DNA from: Streptomyces hygroscopicus subsp. hygroscopicus
GTDB lineage: Bacteria; Actinomycetota; Actinomycetes; Streptomycetales; Streptomycetaceae
DNA length: 38,811 nt
Direction: 5' to 3'
NCBI RefSeq assembly: GCF_001553455.1
Contig: NZ_BBOX01000282.1
Span: 1-38,811 of the forward strand
Positions 1-8,284 of the stretch are shown piece by piece. Position 1 is the stretch's first letter, and each line of letters starts with the position of its first letter. Position numbers and translations under genes: made by a program. Under the pieces are notes generated by a model. The model saw only the letters and a program-made list of their open reading frames with translations, had not been told where the DNA came from and made no database searches.

Positions 1-21
1 CGGCGGCCGCGCGGACGCCGT

Positions 22-123
22 TCACAGGCGCTCGGTCCCCTTCACCACCATCCCGATGGCGGCGAACACCGCGACGGTCGACGCGAGGTACGCCAGATCC
101 GCCGTGGGAACCGCCCCGATCGG
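22..123 (-). pseudogene. Remnant of a small single-span membrane peptide, no usable start
   Basis: Read on the minus strand, the frame ending at the TGA at 22-24 encodes about 33 residues with one hydrophobic span (DLAYLASTVAVFAAIGMVV) followed by a short basic tail ending KGTERL. An in-frame stop lies at 124-126 and no ATG, GTG or TTG sits before the hydrophobic part, so it is either a decayed gene or starts at a non-standard codon. I recall short single-span membrane peptides encoded just ahead of kdpF in streptomycetes, and the gene next door resembles kdpD, so kdpFABC may lie off the left edge. That link is inference; the peptide itself carries no diagnostic motif. Confidence 0.3.
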
Positions 124-334
124 TCATGAAGGTGTGCCACTCCCGCCGAAGCAGAAGGTAGCGGCCCGCCCGCGGCCGGTGCCCGCGACCGGCTGGTGTC
201 CCCCGGTAAATCGGGCCGATCGGGTGAGGACGCCCGAACACCGGGCGGACGGCTGCCGTGGCGGACATCCCGTGTCCGCGGGCGCACCATGGAAACGGGG
301 TGTGATCACAGCCGAGACGGCGAGGAGCCCGCCG

Positions 335-2793
335 ATGGCGCGTGGACGGTTGCGCATCCACCTCGGGGCCGCGCCCGGGGTCGGGAAGACGTACGCCATG
401 CTCCAGGAGGGCCGGCGCCTGCGCGCCGAGGGCGCCGACGTGGTCATCGGCCTGGTGGAGCCGCACGGGCGGCGGCTGACCGCCGCCCTGGCCGAGGGGC
501 TGGAGACCGTGCCCCGGCGCACCCTGTCGCACCGGGGAGCGGTCTTCACCGAGATCTGGCCCGCCGTCCCCAGGTGGCGCTGGTCGACGAGCTGGCCCAC
601 AGCAACGTGCCGGGATCGCGCAACACCAAGCGCTGGCAGGACGTCGACGCGCTGCTGGACGCGGGGATCGACGTCATCACCACCCTCAACATCCAGCACC
701 TGGAATCGCTGAACGACGTGGTCCGGCAGATCACCGGCGTCACCCAGCACGAAACCCTGCCCGACGAGGTGGCGCGCCGCGCCGACCAGATCGAGCTGGT
801 GGACCTGCTGCCCGAGACGCTGCGCCGCCGCCTGGTGCACGGCGACGTCTATCCGCACGACCGGGTCGAGGGCGCCCTCACCCACTACTTCCGGCTGGGC
901 AACCTCACCGCGCTGCGCGAGCTGGCCCTGCTGTGGCTCGCCGACCGTGTGGAGGAGGGGCTGCAGCGCTACCGCACCGAACACGGCATCACGGCTCCCT
1001 GGGAGACCCGCGAGCGCATCATGGTCGCCCTGACCGGTGGCCCCGAGGACGAGACGCTGATCCGCCGCGCCGCCCGGATCACCGCCCGCACTCCGGGCAG
1101 CGAGCTGCTGGCGCTGCACGTGGTGCCCGGTGACGGGCTCGTCCAGCCGCACCCGGGCGAGCTGGCCGCGCAGCGGGCCCTGGTGGAGTCGCTGGGCGGC
1201 AGCTACCACCAGACCCTCGGCGAGGACGTGCCCGAGGCGCTGCTGCGGTTCGCCGAGGACGAGAACGTCACCCAGATCGTGCTGGGAGCCAGTCGGCGCG
1301 GACGGCTCTCGCGGCTGCTGCGCGCGGGCGTGGGGCAGCGCACGATCCACCGCTCCGGCCCCATCGACGTGCACATCGTCACCCACGAACAAGCCGCCGG
1401 TGCCACCGCGCAGCGGCTGCCCCGGCCCGGCCACCGCGGCACCGCGGGCAGCGGACCGGTCCGGCTGTGGTCCGCGCTGGCCGGGGCCGCGGTGCTGCTG
1501 CCCGTCCTGACGCTCGTGCTGACGGCGCTGCGGGGCCGGCTCGGCCTCGCCGGCGCCCTGCTCGTCCTCATGCTGGCCGTGGTCCTGACGGCCCTTGTCG
1601 GGGGCCCTGGCCCGGCCCTGGCCGCCGCGGTCGCCGCCGGGCTGCTCGCCGACTACTACCTCACCGCGCCGTCGCACTCGCTGAAGGTCGAGCGCCCCGT
1701 CGACATCGTCGCGCTGGCCGTCTTCGTCGTCGCCGCCTGGCTGGTCGGCGCCGCGTCCGGGGCCGCCGCCCGCCACACCCACCGGGCCCTGCGCGCCACG
1801 TCCGAAGCGCGGGCGCTGACACGTCTGGCATCCGCCATGACGCGCGGGCAGGACCTGCCGGCCCTCCTGGAGCAGGTGCGCGAAACCTTCTCGCTGACCG
1901 CGGTGAGCCTGCTGGAGCGCACCGCGGACCACACCGCGGAACCCCGCTGGTACGTGGTCGCCAGCACCGGCGAGCGGCCACCGGAGCGCCCGTACGACAG
2001 CGACGTGGAGACGCCCATCGACAACCGCCTCACCCTCGCCGCCCGCGGCCCCGCACTCAGCTCCGACGACCAGCGCATCCTCACCGCGTGCGCGACCCAG
2101 ATCGGCATCGCGCACACCCACGGCCGGCTGGCCCGGCACGCCGCGGAAACCGACACCCTCGCCGCGGCCGAGCACACCCGCTCCTCGCTCCTGCTCACCG
2201 CCGGCCACGACCTCCTGACCCCGCTGCGCACGGCCGAGGACGCGCTCGCGCGCCTCGCCGACGCCGACTCGTACCGGGCCGCCGGCGCCCTGGCGGCCGC
2301 CCGGGCGTCGGTGCGCCGCGCCACCCAGCTGGTCGCCGACCTGAACGACTTCGGCCGGCTGCGCGCGGGCGCCGTCGACCTCTGCCTCCGCCCGGTCGCT
2401 CTCGACGAGGCGCTCACCGCCGCGCTCGACGACCTGGGCGCCGGCAGCCGCGCCATCGCCCTCCACGTGCCGGAGCAGCTGCCGTACGTCATCGCCGACG
2501 CCGCCCTCCTCACCCGCGTCCTGACCGCGCTCGGAGCCGACGCCCTGCGCCACAGTCCGCCCGGGGCACCGCCCGCCCTCACCGCCGAGGCCCTACCGGG
2601 CCACCTGGCGGTCCGCATCACCGACGGCACCGGCTCCCCGCCCGGCGGGACCAGGGCCGACACCCTTCCGCTACGGCTGTCCCGTGACCTCGCCGAGGCG
2701 ATGGGCGGCACCCTCACCCCCGTCACCGACGGCGCCGCCTTCTCCGTCACGCTCACCCTCCCCGCGTCGGCACACTGCCCCGGGGAGCCGTGA
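335..2793 (+). pseudogene. kdpD: KdpD-like sensor kinase, frameshifted, with degraded kinase core
   Basis: KdpD is the membrane sensor for K+ and turgor that normally phosphorylates KdpE. The ATG at 335 follows a GAGGAG Shine-Dalgarno. The first frame encodes the KdpD N-terminus, with Walker A GAAPGVGKT and ending RGAVFTEI near 556. The family sequence resumes one frame over as LARRPQVALVDELAHSNVPG, so roughly 16 nt appear to be missing. The second frame runs on through a USP-like domain (about 1018-1380), three or four membrane spans (1465-1770), a GAF-like region and a HisKA helix keeping the His (AGHDLLTPL). The ATPase core is poor: the N-box asparagines are replaced (LGADALRHSP) and the G2 glycines are lost (TLPLRLSRDLAEAMGG). 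No kdpE or kdpFABC lies to the right. It is a pseudogene, a sequence error, or a sensor that no longer acts as a kinase. Confidence 0.75.
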
Positions 2794-2926
2794 GGGGTGG
2801 TCCGCGCACCCCACGGCCCGGCCCGCTGCCCCGGGAGGACGGGCGCCTCGGCCGTCCGGAGAACCGGGGTGGTGCGCGCGTGGCCACGGGGGTACCTGAA
2901 GCGGACCAGCCGAGTGGAGGAAGGCG

Positions 2927-3814
2927 GTGGGGATGATGGCGCTCCCGCTGGTCGTGGGTGTCGATGGGTCGGAATCCAGCCTGCAGGCCGTGGACTGGGC
3001 CGTGGACGAGGCGGCACGCCATGAGCTTCCCTTGCACCTGGTCCACGCCTCCCGGTGGGAACGGTACGAGGAACATCTGCCCTCGTTCGGCACCGACCGT
3101 TCCGCGGGGCAGATAACGGCCGAGAACATCGTCGCGGCCTGCGCGGAACGCGCGGCGTTGCGCAAGCCTGACGTGAAGGTGTCCGCGGAGGTCCTGGCGG
3201 AGGACACGGTGCTGGGGCTGCTGGGGCAGGGACGTGAGGTGTTCGCCGTGGTCACCGGGTCCCGTGGCAGAGGCGCGCTCGCGGAGACACTGCTGGGGTC
3301 GGTCAGCCTGGCGGTGGCGGCGCGCGCCGTCTCCCCGGTGGTCGTGGTCCGTGGCGGGGAGAAGAACCGCGCGGGCGCCCTCCGGCGCGTGGTGCTCGCG
3401 GTCGGCGACCTGGTGGAGGGGTCGGCGGCGGTCCGGTTCGCCTTCCGTGAGGCACGGGCGAGGAACGCCGCTCTGCACGCCGTGCGCTCCTGGCGGCGCC
3501 CCGCGCACCCGCACGCGGGCCAGTCGCCGCTCGAGCGCGAGGCGAACGGGCTGATCTACGAGGAGCAGGCGGCGAGCGTACTCAGCGAGGCGCTGGGCCA
3601 GGTGCCGCACGAGCACGATGACGTCACCGTCCACCGCGAGGTCATCGAAGGGCCGGCCCACCGGGTTCTGCTGGACGTGTCGGAGCAGGCCGACCTGCTG
3701 GTCGTCGGCGCCCTGCGGCGCCGCGACCACACCGGACTGCAACTCGGCCGGGTCAGCCACGCCGTACTCCACCGCTCCGCGTGCCCGGTCGTGATCGTCC
3801 CGCAGCAGGTGTGA
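2927..3814 (+). CDS. Tandem universal stress protein (two USP domains)
   Basis: A 295-residue cytoplasmic protein made of two USP domains, roughly residues 5-145 and 150-295. The first begins LPLVVGVDGSE and carries the ATP-binding pattern G-x2-G-x9-G(S) as GSRGRGALAETLLGSVS. The second ends VVGALRRRDHTGLQLGRVSHAVLH...PVVIVP, where the pattern is weaker, so one site may bind ATP better than the other. GTG 2927 is preferred because GGAGG (2916-2920) is 6 nt upstream; ATG 2933 is 12 nt away. Tandem USPs of this kind belong to hypoxia and dormancy regulons in actinobacteria, which fits the hydrogenase neighbourhood. The exact signal or partner cannot be read from sequence. Confidence 0.92.
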   Translation: MGMMALPLVVGVDGSESSLQAVDWAVDEAARHELPLHLVHASRWERYEEHLPSFGTDRSAGQITAENIVAACAERAALRKPDVKVSAEVLAEDTVLGLLGQGREVFAVVTGSRGRGALAETLLGSVSLAVAARAVSPVVVVRGGEKNRAGALRRVVLAVGDLVEGSAAVRFAFREARARNAALHAVRSWRRPAHPHAGQSPLEREANGLIYEEQAASVLSEALGQVPHEHDDVTVHREVIEGPAHRVLLDVSEQADLLVVGALRRRDHTGLQLGRVSHAVLHRSACPVVIVPQQV

Positions 3815-3837
3815 ACGGCGCGGTACGGGCGCGTTCA
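3812..3837. terminator. Hairpin shared by two convergent genes
   Basis: TGAACG (3812-3817) and CGTTCA (3832-3837) are complementary arms, and an inner CGC/GCG extends the stem with a bulged G. The stop codon of the USP gene (TGA 3812-3814) and the stop of the opposite-strand acetyltransferase (3835-3837) both lie inside the arms. Only 20 nt separate the genes, so this hairpin is the only candidate for a bidirectional terminator here. No T tract is present, as is usual in GC-rich actinomycetes. Confidence 0.5.
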
Positions 3838-6471
3838 GGCCCGCCACCGCCGTGCGGCACGCAGCCGCCGCAGGTAGGGGTCGTGCGCGTGGCGCGGCAG
3901 CAGGCGCAGCCGCACGTCCAGGGCCGCGACGCCGTCGGGCCGGGCCACCACCGGGTTGAGGTCGGCCTCGGCGAGCTGAGGGAGGTCACAGGCCATCCGG
4001 GACAGCCTCAGCAGCAACTGTTCCAGACCCTCCAGATCCACGGGCCCGCCGCCCCGGTAGCCGAAGAGCAGCGGGGCGCTGCGCGGGGCGGTGAGGAGGC
4101 TGTGCGCATCGCGGTCGGTGAGCGGGGCGAGCCTGGCGGCGTGGTCGGCGAGGAGTTCGGTGGCGGTGCCGCCGAGGCCGAAGAGCACCAAGGGGCCGAA
4201 CACCTCGTCCTGGACGACGCCCGCGAACAGCTCCACGCCCCGGCGCGCCATGGACTGGATGAGTACACCGGTCATCCGGTCCCCGAACCGCGCCCGCAGG
4301 TCCCGGTAGGCGTGACGCACCTGGTCCGGCCCCTCCAGGTCGAGCCGCAGCGCTCCCAGATCGGTCTTGTGCACCAGTCCGGGCCAGTACGCCTTGACGG
4401 CCACCCGGCCGCGCTCGTCCGCCACCAGGTGTCCGGCGGCGGCCACGGCGGTGTCCTCGTCCTCGGCCCAGGCCCAGGGCAGCTGGGGGATGCGGTAGCG
4501 GTCCAGCAGGGCCGAGCAGACGCGCGGGTCGGGCCACCCTCCGCCCGGGTGACGGGTGAGGAACTCCCCCACGACGGCCGTGGCACCGGCGGGGTCGATG
4601 CCCGACAGTGGCGGGACACTCCCCGGCGGTTCGGCGCGCCAGCGCGCGTAGCGGGCGGCGTGGGCCAGCGCCCGCGCCGCCGACCGCGGCTCGGAATACG
4701 CCGGGACGGGGCGGCCGTCGGCGCTCGCGAGCAGCCGCACGGGTGCCTCCTGGTCGAGGAGGACGGCGGTCACCGGACGGGATCGCCGGGCCGGCGCGTC
4801 GGTGAGGGCCAGCAGCGGGTCGTCGCGGGTTCCGGTGGCCAGGGCGGTGGGCACGAGCACCACCAGCACGGCGTCCACGGCTCCGGGTGCCGCCAGCCGG
4901 CCCAGGCAGGAGCGCATCCGGTCGGCGGTGACGGCGGCCGTGGTGTCCACGGGGTTGCCGGTGGCGGCACCGGGCGGCAGGATCTCCCGCAGTTCGGCCG
5001 CCTGTCCCGGGTCCAGGGCGGGGACGGTCAGCCCCGCGTCGGCACAGGCGTCGGCGGCGAGCACACCGGCGCCTCCCGCGTTGCTCACCACCGCGACCCG
5101 GGTGCCCGCGGGCAGCGGCTGGGCATGCAACAGCGCCGTGGTGTCCACCAGTTCGGCAATGCTCCGGGTTGCGATGATGCCGGCCTGAGTGAACAGGGCA
5201 CCGCGGGTCATGGTGGGGGTGGCCGCGGCGGCGGTGTGCGAGGCCGCGGCGCGCCGTCCGGCCTCCGAGCGGCCCGCGTCCACGGTGAGGACGGGCATGG
5301 TGCGGGCGACGCGGCGCGCGGTGCGGGAGAAGGCCCGCGGATTGCCGAAGGACTCCAGGTGGAGCACGGCGAGCCGGGTGCGGGGGTCCGCCTCCCACCA
5401 CTGGAGCATGTCGTTGCCGCTGACGTCGTACTTGTCGCCGAGTGACACGAAGCTGGACACGCCGACGCCGAGACGGCCGAACCGTTCGAGCAGCGCGATG
5501 CCGACGCCGCCCGACTGCACGGCGACCCCCGCGCAGCCGGGCAGCGGGGGATGCGCGGCAAACGTGGCGTTCAGGCGGGTCTCCTCGGCCGTGTCGGCGA
5601 TCCCCAGGCAATTGGGGCCCACCAGCCGCATCCCGTGGTGGCGGCAGCAGGTGAACAGCGCTTCCGCCTGGCCGGTGTCGAGCCCCGCCGTCAGGACGAC
5701 CAGCGCCCGGACCCCGGCGGCACCGCACTGCGCGGCGACCTCGGGAACCGCGGGCGCCGGCACGGCGAGCACCACGAGGTCCGGTACGAGCGGGAGGGCC
5801 GCCACGGACGGGAACGCCGGTGTCCCCTCGATGACCGCGGCGTGCGGGTTGACCGCGTACAGCGGGCCGGTGAAGCCGCCGGACCGCAGATTCCCCAGCA
5901 CGGCCCGGCCGACCGACCCGGCCCGCCGGCCCGCCCCCGCGACGGCCACCGAACGTGGCAGCAGCAGTGGCCGCAGGCTGGCCACATCCGCGATCCGGCC
6001 GCGCCGGTCCACCGCCGCCAGGTAGTGTTCGTCCTCCTCCAGGTGGACGGTGCAGCGGACTTCGGTGCCGTCGAAGTGGCGGGAAGTGCGCAACCCCAGA
6101 TCGGCGAACAGGGTGCCGATGCCCTGCCCGTGGCGGCCCTCGGCGACGGCCAGGGCGATGTCGGCGGACACCGGTGCGCCGGGGGAGGCGGGCAGCACGG
6201 TGTACTCGGCCACCCCGACCACCCGGCCATCGGCCAGCGCGAGGAGCGCGCGGTAACCGGGGTGTCCCGGTGTGCAGACGCGTTCGGCCGTCTCCTGGGC
6301 GTAGCGCGGGTTGACGGCGAAGAACCGCAGCCGCGTGGCGCCGGGAGACATCTCCCGGTGCATGCGCAGCACCTCGTCCCGGTCCTGTGGCCGCGCGGGG
6401 CGTATCTCCACGGTGCTGCCGTCGGCGAGCAGGGCGTGGACGGTGTCGGGGCGGTCGGGGGCGTCCGTCAT
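3835..6471 (-). CDS. GNAT / NDP-forming acyl-CoA synthetase fusion (Pat-type protein acetyltransferase)
   Basis: An 878-residue fusion. The N-terminal 165 residues form a GNAT acetyltransferase (IRPARPQDRDEVLRMHRE; acetyl-CoA loop near GRHGQGIGTLF). A Rossmann CoA-binding domain (about 190-285, beginning RSVAVAGAG), succinyl-CoA-ligase-like flavodoxin domains (about 300-610) and a C-terminal ATP-grasp region (about 650-878) follow. This is the architecture of Pat/PatZ protein-lysine acetyltransferases with the GNAT first, as in streptomycetes; such enzymes acetylate and inactivate acyl-CoA synthetases. The SHTAAAAT motif keeps the His aligned with the phospho-His of ADP-forming acetyl-CoA synthetases, so synthetase activity cannot be excluded. 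The ATG follows GAGGAG and overlaps the PPK2 stop by ATGA, indicating coupled translation. Confidence 0.88.
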   Translation of the reverse strand: MTDAPDRPDTVHALLADGSTVEIRPARPQDRDEVLRMHREMSPGATRLRFFAVNPRYAQETAERVCTPGHPGYRALLALADGRVVGVAEYTVLPASPGAPVSADIALAVAEGRHGQGIGTLFADLGLRTSRHFDGTEVRCTVHLEEDEHYLAAVDRRGRIADVASLRPLLLPRSVAVAGAGRRAGSVGRAVLGNLRSGGFTGPLYAVNPHAAVIEGTPAFPSVAALPLVPDLVVLAVPAPAVPEVAAQCGAAGVRALVVLTAGLDTGQAEALFTCCRHHGMRLVGPNCLGIADTAEETRLNATFAAHPPLPGCAGVAVQSGGVGIALLERFGRLGVGVSSFVSLGDKYDVSGNDMLQWWEADPRTRLAVLHLESFGNPRAFSRTARRVARTMPVLTVDAGRSEAGRRAAASHTAAAATPTMTRGALFTQAGIIATRSIAELVDTTALLHAQPLPAGTRVAVVSNAGGAGVLAADACADAGLTVPALDPGQAAELREILPPGAATGNPVDTTAAVTADRMRSCLGRLAAPGAVDAVLVVLVPTALATGTRDDPLLALTDAPARRSRPVTAVLLDQEAPVRLLASADGRPVPAYSEPRSAARALAHAARYARWRAEPPGSVPPLSGIDPAGATAVVGEFLTRHPGGGWPDPRVCSALLDRYRIPQLPWAWAEDEDTAVAAAGHLVADERGRVAVKAYWPGLVHKTDLGALRLDLEGPDQVRHAYRDLRARFGDRMTGVLIQSMARRGVELFAGVVQDEVFGPLVLFGLGGTATELLADHAARLAPLTDRDAHSLLTAPRSAPLLFGYRGGGPVDLEGLEQLLLRLSRMACDLPQLAEADLNPVVARPDGVAALDVRLRLLPRHAHDPYLRRLRAARRWRA

Positions 6472-7352
6472 CCGTCTCCTCTTCCCCCGGCCGTGTCCGC
6501 GCCGGGTGCCGGTCCGTGGTCCGGTGCCCGGAGCGAGGCCGCGTGGTCGGGCACGTAGGTCTGCAGGTGCCTGGGCGGCCGCTGGTAACCGGTGGGCGCG
6601 GGACGGGGCGGCAGGCGCAGCCGGGGGAGCCGGACGTCACCGTACGGGACGGTCGACAGCAAATGAGCGATCATGTTGATCCGGGCGGCGCGCTTGTCGT
6701 CGCTCTCGACGACGTACCACGGGGCCTCGGGGAGATCGGTGCCGGCGAACATCTCATCCTTGGCCTGCGAGTACGCCTCCCAGCGGGTGATGGACTCCAG
6801 GTCCATCGCGGAGATCTTCCAGCGCCGGGTGGGATCGCTCAGGCGCTGGCGGAACCGCCGCTCCTGCTCGGCGTCGCTCACCGAGAACCAGTACTTGCGC
6901 AGCAGGATCCCGTCCTCGACCAGCATCCGTTCGAAGACCGGGCACTGGCGGAGGAAGCGCCGGTGCTCCTCCTCGGTGCAGAAACCCATGACCCGCTCGA
7001 CACCGGCCCGGTTGTACCAGCTGCGGTCGAACAGCACGATCTCCCCCGCGGCGGGAAGCTGCTCGGCATAGCGCTGGAAGTACCACTGGGTGCGTTCGCG
7101 GTCGGTGGGCACGGGCAGGGCGACGGTGCGGACGACGCGCGGGTTGAGGCGTGCGGTGAAGCGTTTGATCGCGCCGCCCTTCCCGGCGGCGTCCCGTCCC
7201 TCGAACACCACCACGACGCGCTGTCCCTCGGCCCGCACCCACTCCTGGAGCTTCACCAGTTCGATCTGGAGACGGCGCAGTTCCTTCTCGTACGGGGCAC
7301 GCGGCAGGCGTCCCGGTCCACCGCCGCCGGCGCCGCGGGGTCGCTCGTTCAT
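6468..7352 (-). CDS. ppk2: Polyphosphate kinase 2 (PPK2 family)
   Basis: A 294-residue PPK2 that should transfer phosphate between polyphosphate and nucleotides (ADP or GDP phosphorylation is typical). It has the P-loop GRDAAGKGG (residues 52-60), the Walker B / catalytic motif DRSWYNR (109-115), and the lid helix RKYWFSVSDAEQERRFRQR. Conserved family sequence starts at PYEKELRRLQ. The open frame extends to a GTG at 7433, but ATG 7352 fits the domain best. This ATG has no Shine-Dalgarno of its own; it overlaps by ATGA the stop of a 19-codon ORF with a perfect ribosome site. The 3' end overlaps the downstream acetyltransferase by 4 nt. Substrate preference (ADP or GDP) cannot be read from sequence. 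Confidence 0.93.
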   Translation of the reverse strand: MNERPRGAGGGGPGRLPRAPYEKELRRLQIELVKLQEWVRAEGQRVVVVFEGRDAAGKGGAIKRFTARLNPRVVRTVALPVPTDRERTQWYFQRYAEQLPAAGEIVLFDRSWYNRAGVERVMGFCTEEEHRRFLRQCPVFERMLVEDGILLRKYWFSVSDAEQERRFRQRLSDPTRRWKISAMDLESITRWEAYSQAKDEMFAGTDLPEAPWYVVESDDKRAARINMIAHLLSTVPYGDVRLPRLRLPPRPAPTGYQRPPRHLQTYVPDHAASLRAPDHGPAPGADTAGGRGDG

Positions 7353-7408
7353 CGCGGCCAGCGCCGGCCGGACGAGCCGTCGGGCCCCCTGGTGACCCTG
7401 TGTTCCAC
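7349..7408 (-). CDS. 19-residue leader ORF coupled to ppk2
   Basis: The minus strand carries AGGAGG (7416-7421), 7 nt before a GTG at 7408, the best ribosome-binding site in the area. The frame it opens encodes only 19 residues (basic, starting MEHRVTRGPDG) and ends in a TGA whose bases overlap the ppk2 ATG (ATGA at 7349-7352). The arrangement looks like a translational-coupling leader: ribosomes finishing here restart on ppk2. The peptide has no run of a single amino acid, so a classic attenuator is unlikely. The alternative is that the true ppk2 start lies here and an indel shifts the frame. Confidence 0.4.
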   Translation of the reverse strand: MEHRVTRGPDGSSGRRWPR

Positions 7409-7526
7409 GGTGCTGCCTCCTGACGGGTGTCACGCGGCAACGGCGCTGCCGCCGGTGTCATCGGTGCCGTGGGCGGGGTGCCGCCGCGGTGCCCGGCCGC
7501 CCGGTGTCCGGCCGCCTCCGAAGCGC

Positions 7527-8192
7527 TCAGGCGGTGCGCCCGGCCTCGTCCGGCCCGACACCCCGGAAGTGGCATTCCACGTCCACGACCCCCTCCACGG
7601 CCCGGACCAGGCGCGCGGCCACGGGGATCAGCGCGGTGTCGCGGAGCTGTCCGCCGAGCGTGACGACCCCCTCCCGCACCTGGACGTGGACGTTGCTGCC
7701 GGGGAAGAGGTAGGACACCACCGTGCGGCGGACCTCTTCCTCGATGTCCTGGTCCGGGCGGAGGAAGACCTTCAGCAGATCGCCACGGCTGACGATTCCC
7801 TGCAGCTTGCTCTCGGCGTCGACCACGGGAAGCCGTTTGACCCCTCTGATGGCCATGATCCGGGCCGCCTCGGCCAAGGTGGCGTCCGGGTGCACGGTCA
7901 CCGCCGGGGAGCTCATCAGCTCCTCCGCCGTCACCGCCCCCGCCTTCGCGAGGTCGGGGAGGCGCCGCAACTGCTCGAAGCGATCCGGATCGGCGTCCCG
8001 GTACTCCTCCTTGGGCAGCAGATCCGCCTCGGAGACGACACCGATGACACGCCCCTCGCCCTCCAGCACCGGCATGGCGCTCACCCGCCACTGGCCCAGT
8101 GTCTGCACCAGTTCCTTGAACGGCGCGTCACGCCCTACGGCCACCACCGTCCGGGTCATCACATCACTCACGATGTGCGGAGTCTCGGGCAC
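7527..8192 (-). CDS. CBS-CBS-BON domain protein
   Basis: A 221-residue cytoplasmic protein with two CBS domains (about residues 8-60 and 85-135, with VSDVMTRTVVAVGRDAP and the repeat-like ELMSSPAVTVHPDATL) and a C-terminal BON domain (about 145-210, VHVQVREGVVTLGGQL). CBS pairs usually bind adenine nucleotides and act as energy sensors; BON domains are proposed to contact membranes or lipids. GTG 8192 is chosen because a GGAGG-type site lies just upstream and conserved sequence begins nearby; the longer open frame to 8387 runs into hypE. The gene sits 92 nt after hypE and 118 nt before the ppk2 leader. CBS-BON proteins are common in actinobacterial stress islands. The ligand is not known. Confidence 0.88.
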   Translation of the reverse strand: MPETPHIVSDVMTRTVVAVGRDAPFKELVQTLGQWRVSAMPVLEGEGRVIGVVSEADLLPKEEYRDADPDRFEQLRRLPDLAKAGAVTAEELMSSPAVTVHPDATLAEAARIMAIRGVKRLPVVDAESKLQGIVSRGDLLKVFLRPDQDIEEEVRRTVVSYLFPGSNVHVQVREGVVTLGGQLRDTALIPVAARLVRAVEGVVDVECHFRGVGPDEAGRTA

Positions 8193-8255
8193 GAGGTTCC
8201 TCCCTCCGCGCGGCGTTCCGATGGCTCTTCCACCTCCAGTGTCCGGCCCGCCGGT

Positions 8256-8276
8256 GTCCCCCGGCCACCCGGGGAC
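8256..8276 (-). terminator. Hairpin downstream of hypE
   Basis: GTCCCC (8256-8261) and GGGGAC (8271-8276) are perfect inverted arms around 9 nt, and two further GC pairs can form inside. It lies between the hypE stop (8285) and the CBS-BON start (8192). It may partly terminate or process the hydrogenase transcript, or serve as an operator for the CBS-BON gene. Sequence alone does not decide between these. Confidence 0.35.
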
Positions 8277-8284
8277 GGCGCCGT

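Noticed and set aside
124..2553. 809-codon open frame on the strand opposite kdpD
   Set aside because: Antisense frame of a GC-rich gene; composition is Gly/Arg/Gln/Val-rich and low in family-like order, while the plus strand has KdpD motifs.
2890..2895. GGGTAC resembling the -10 of a sigma-B-type stress promoter before the USP gene
   Set aside because: No GTTT-like -35 at 14-16 nt; GGGTAC is common in such DNA, so I did not list it as a promoter.
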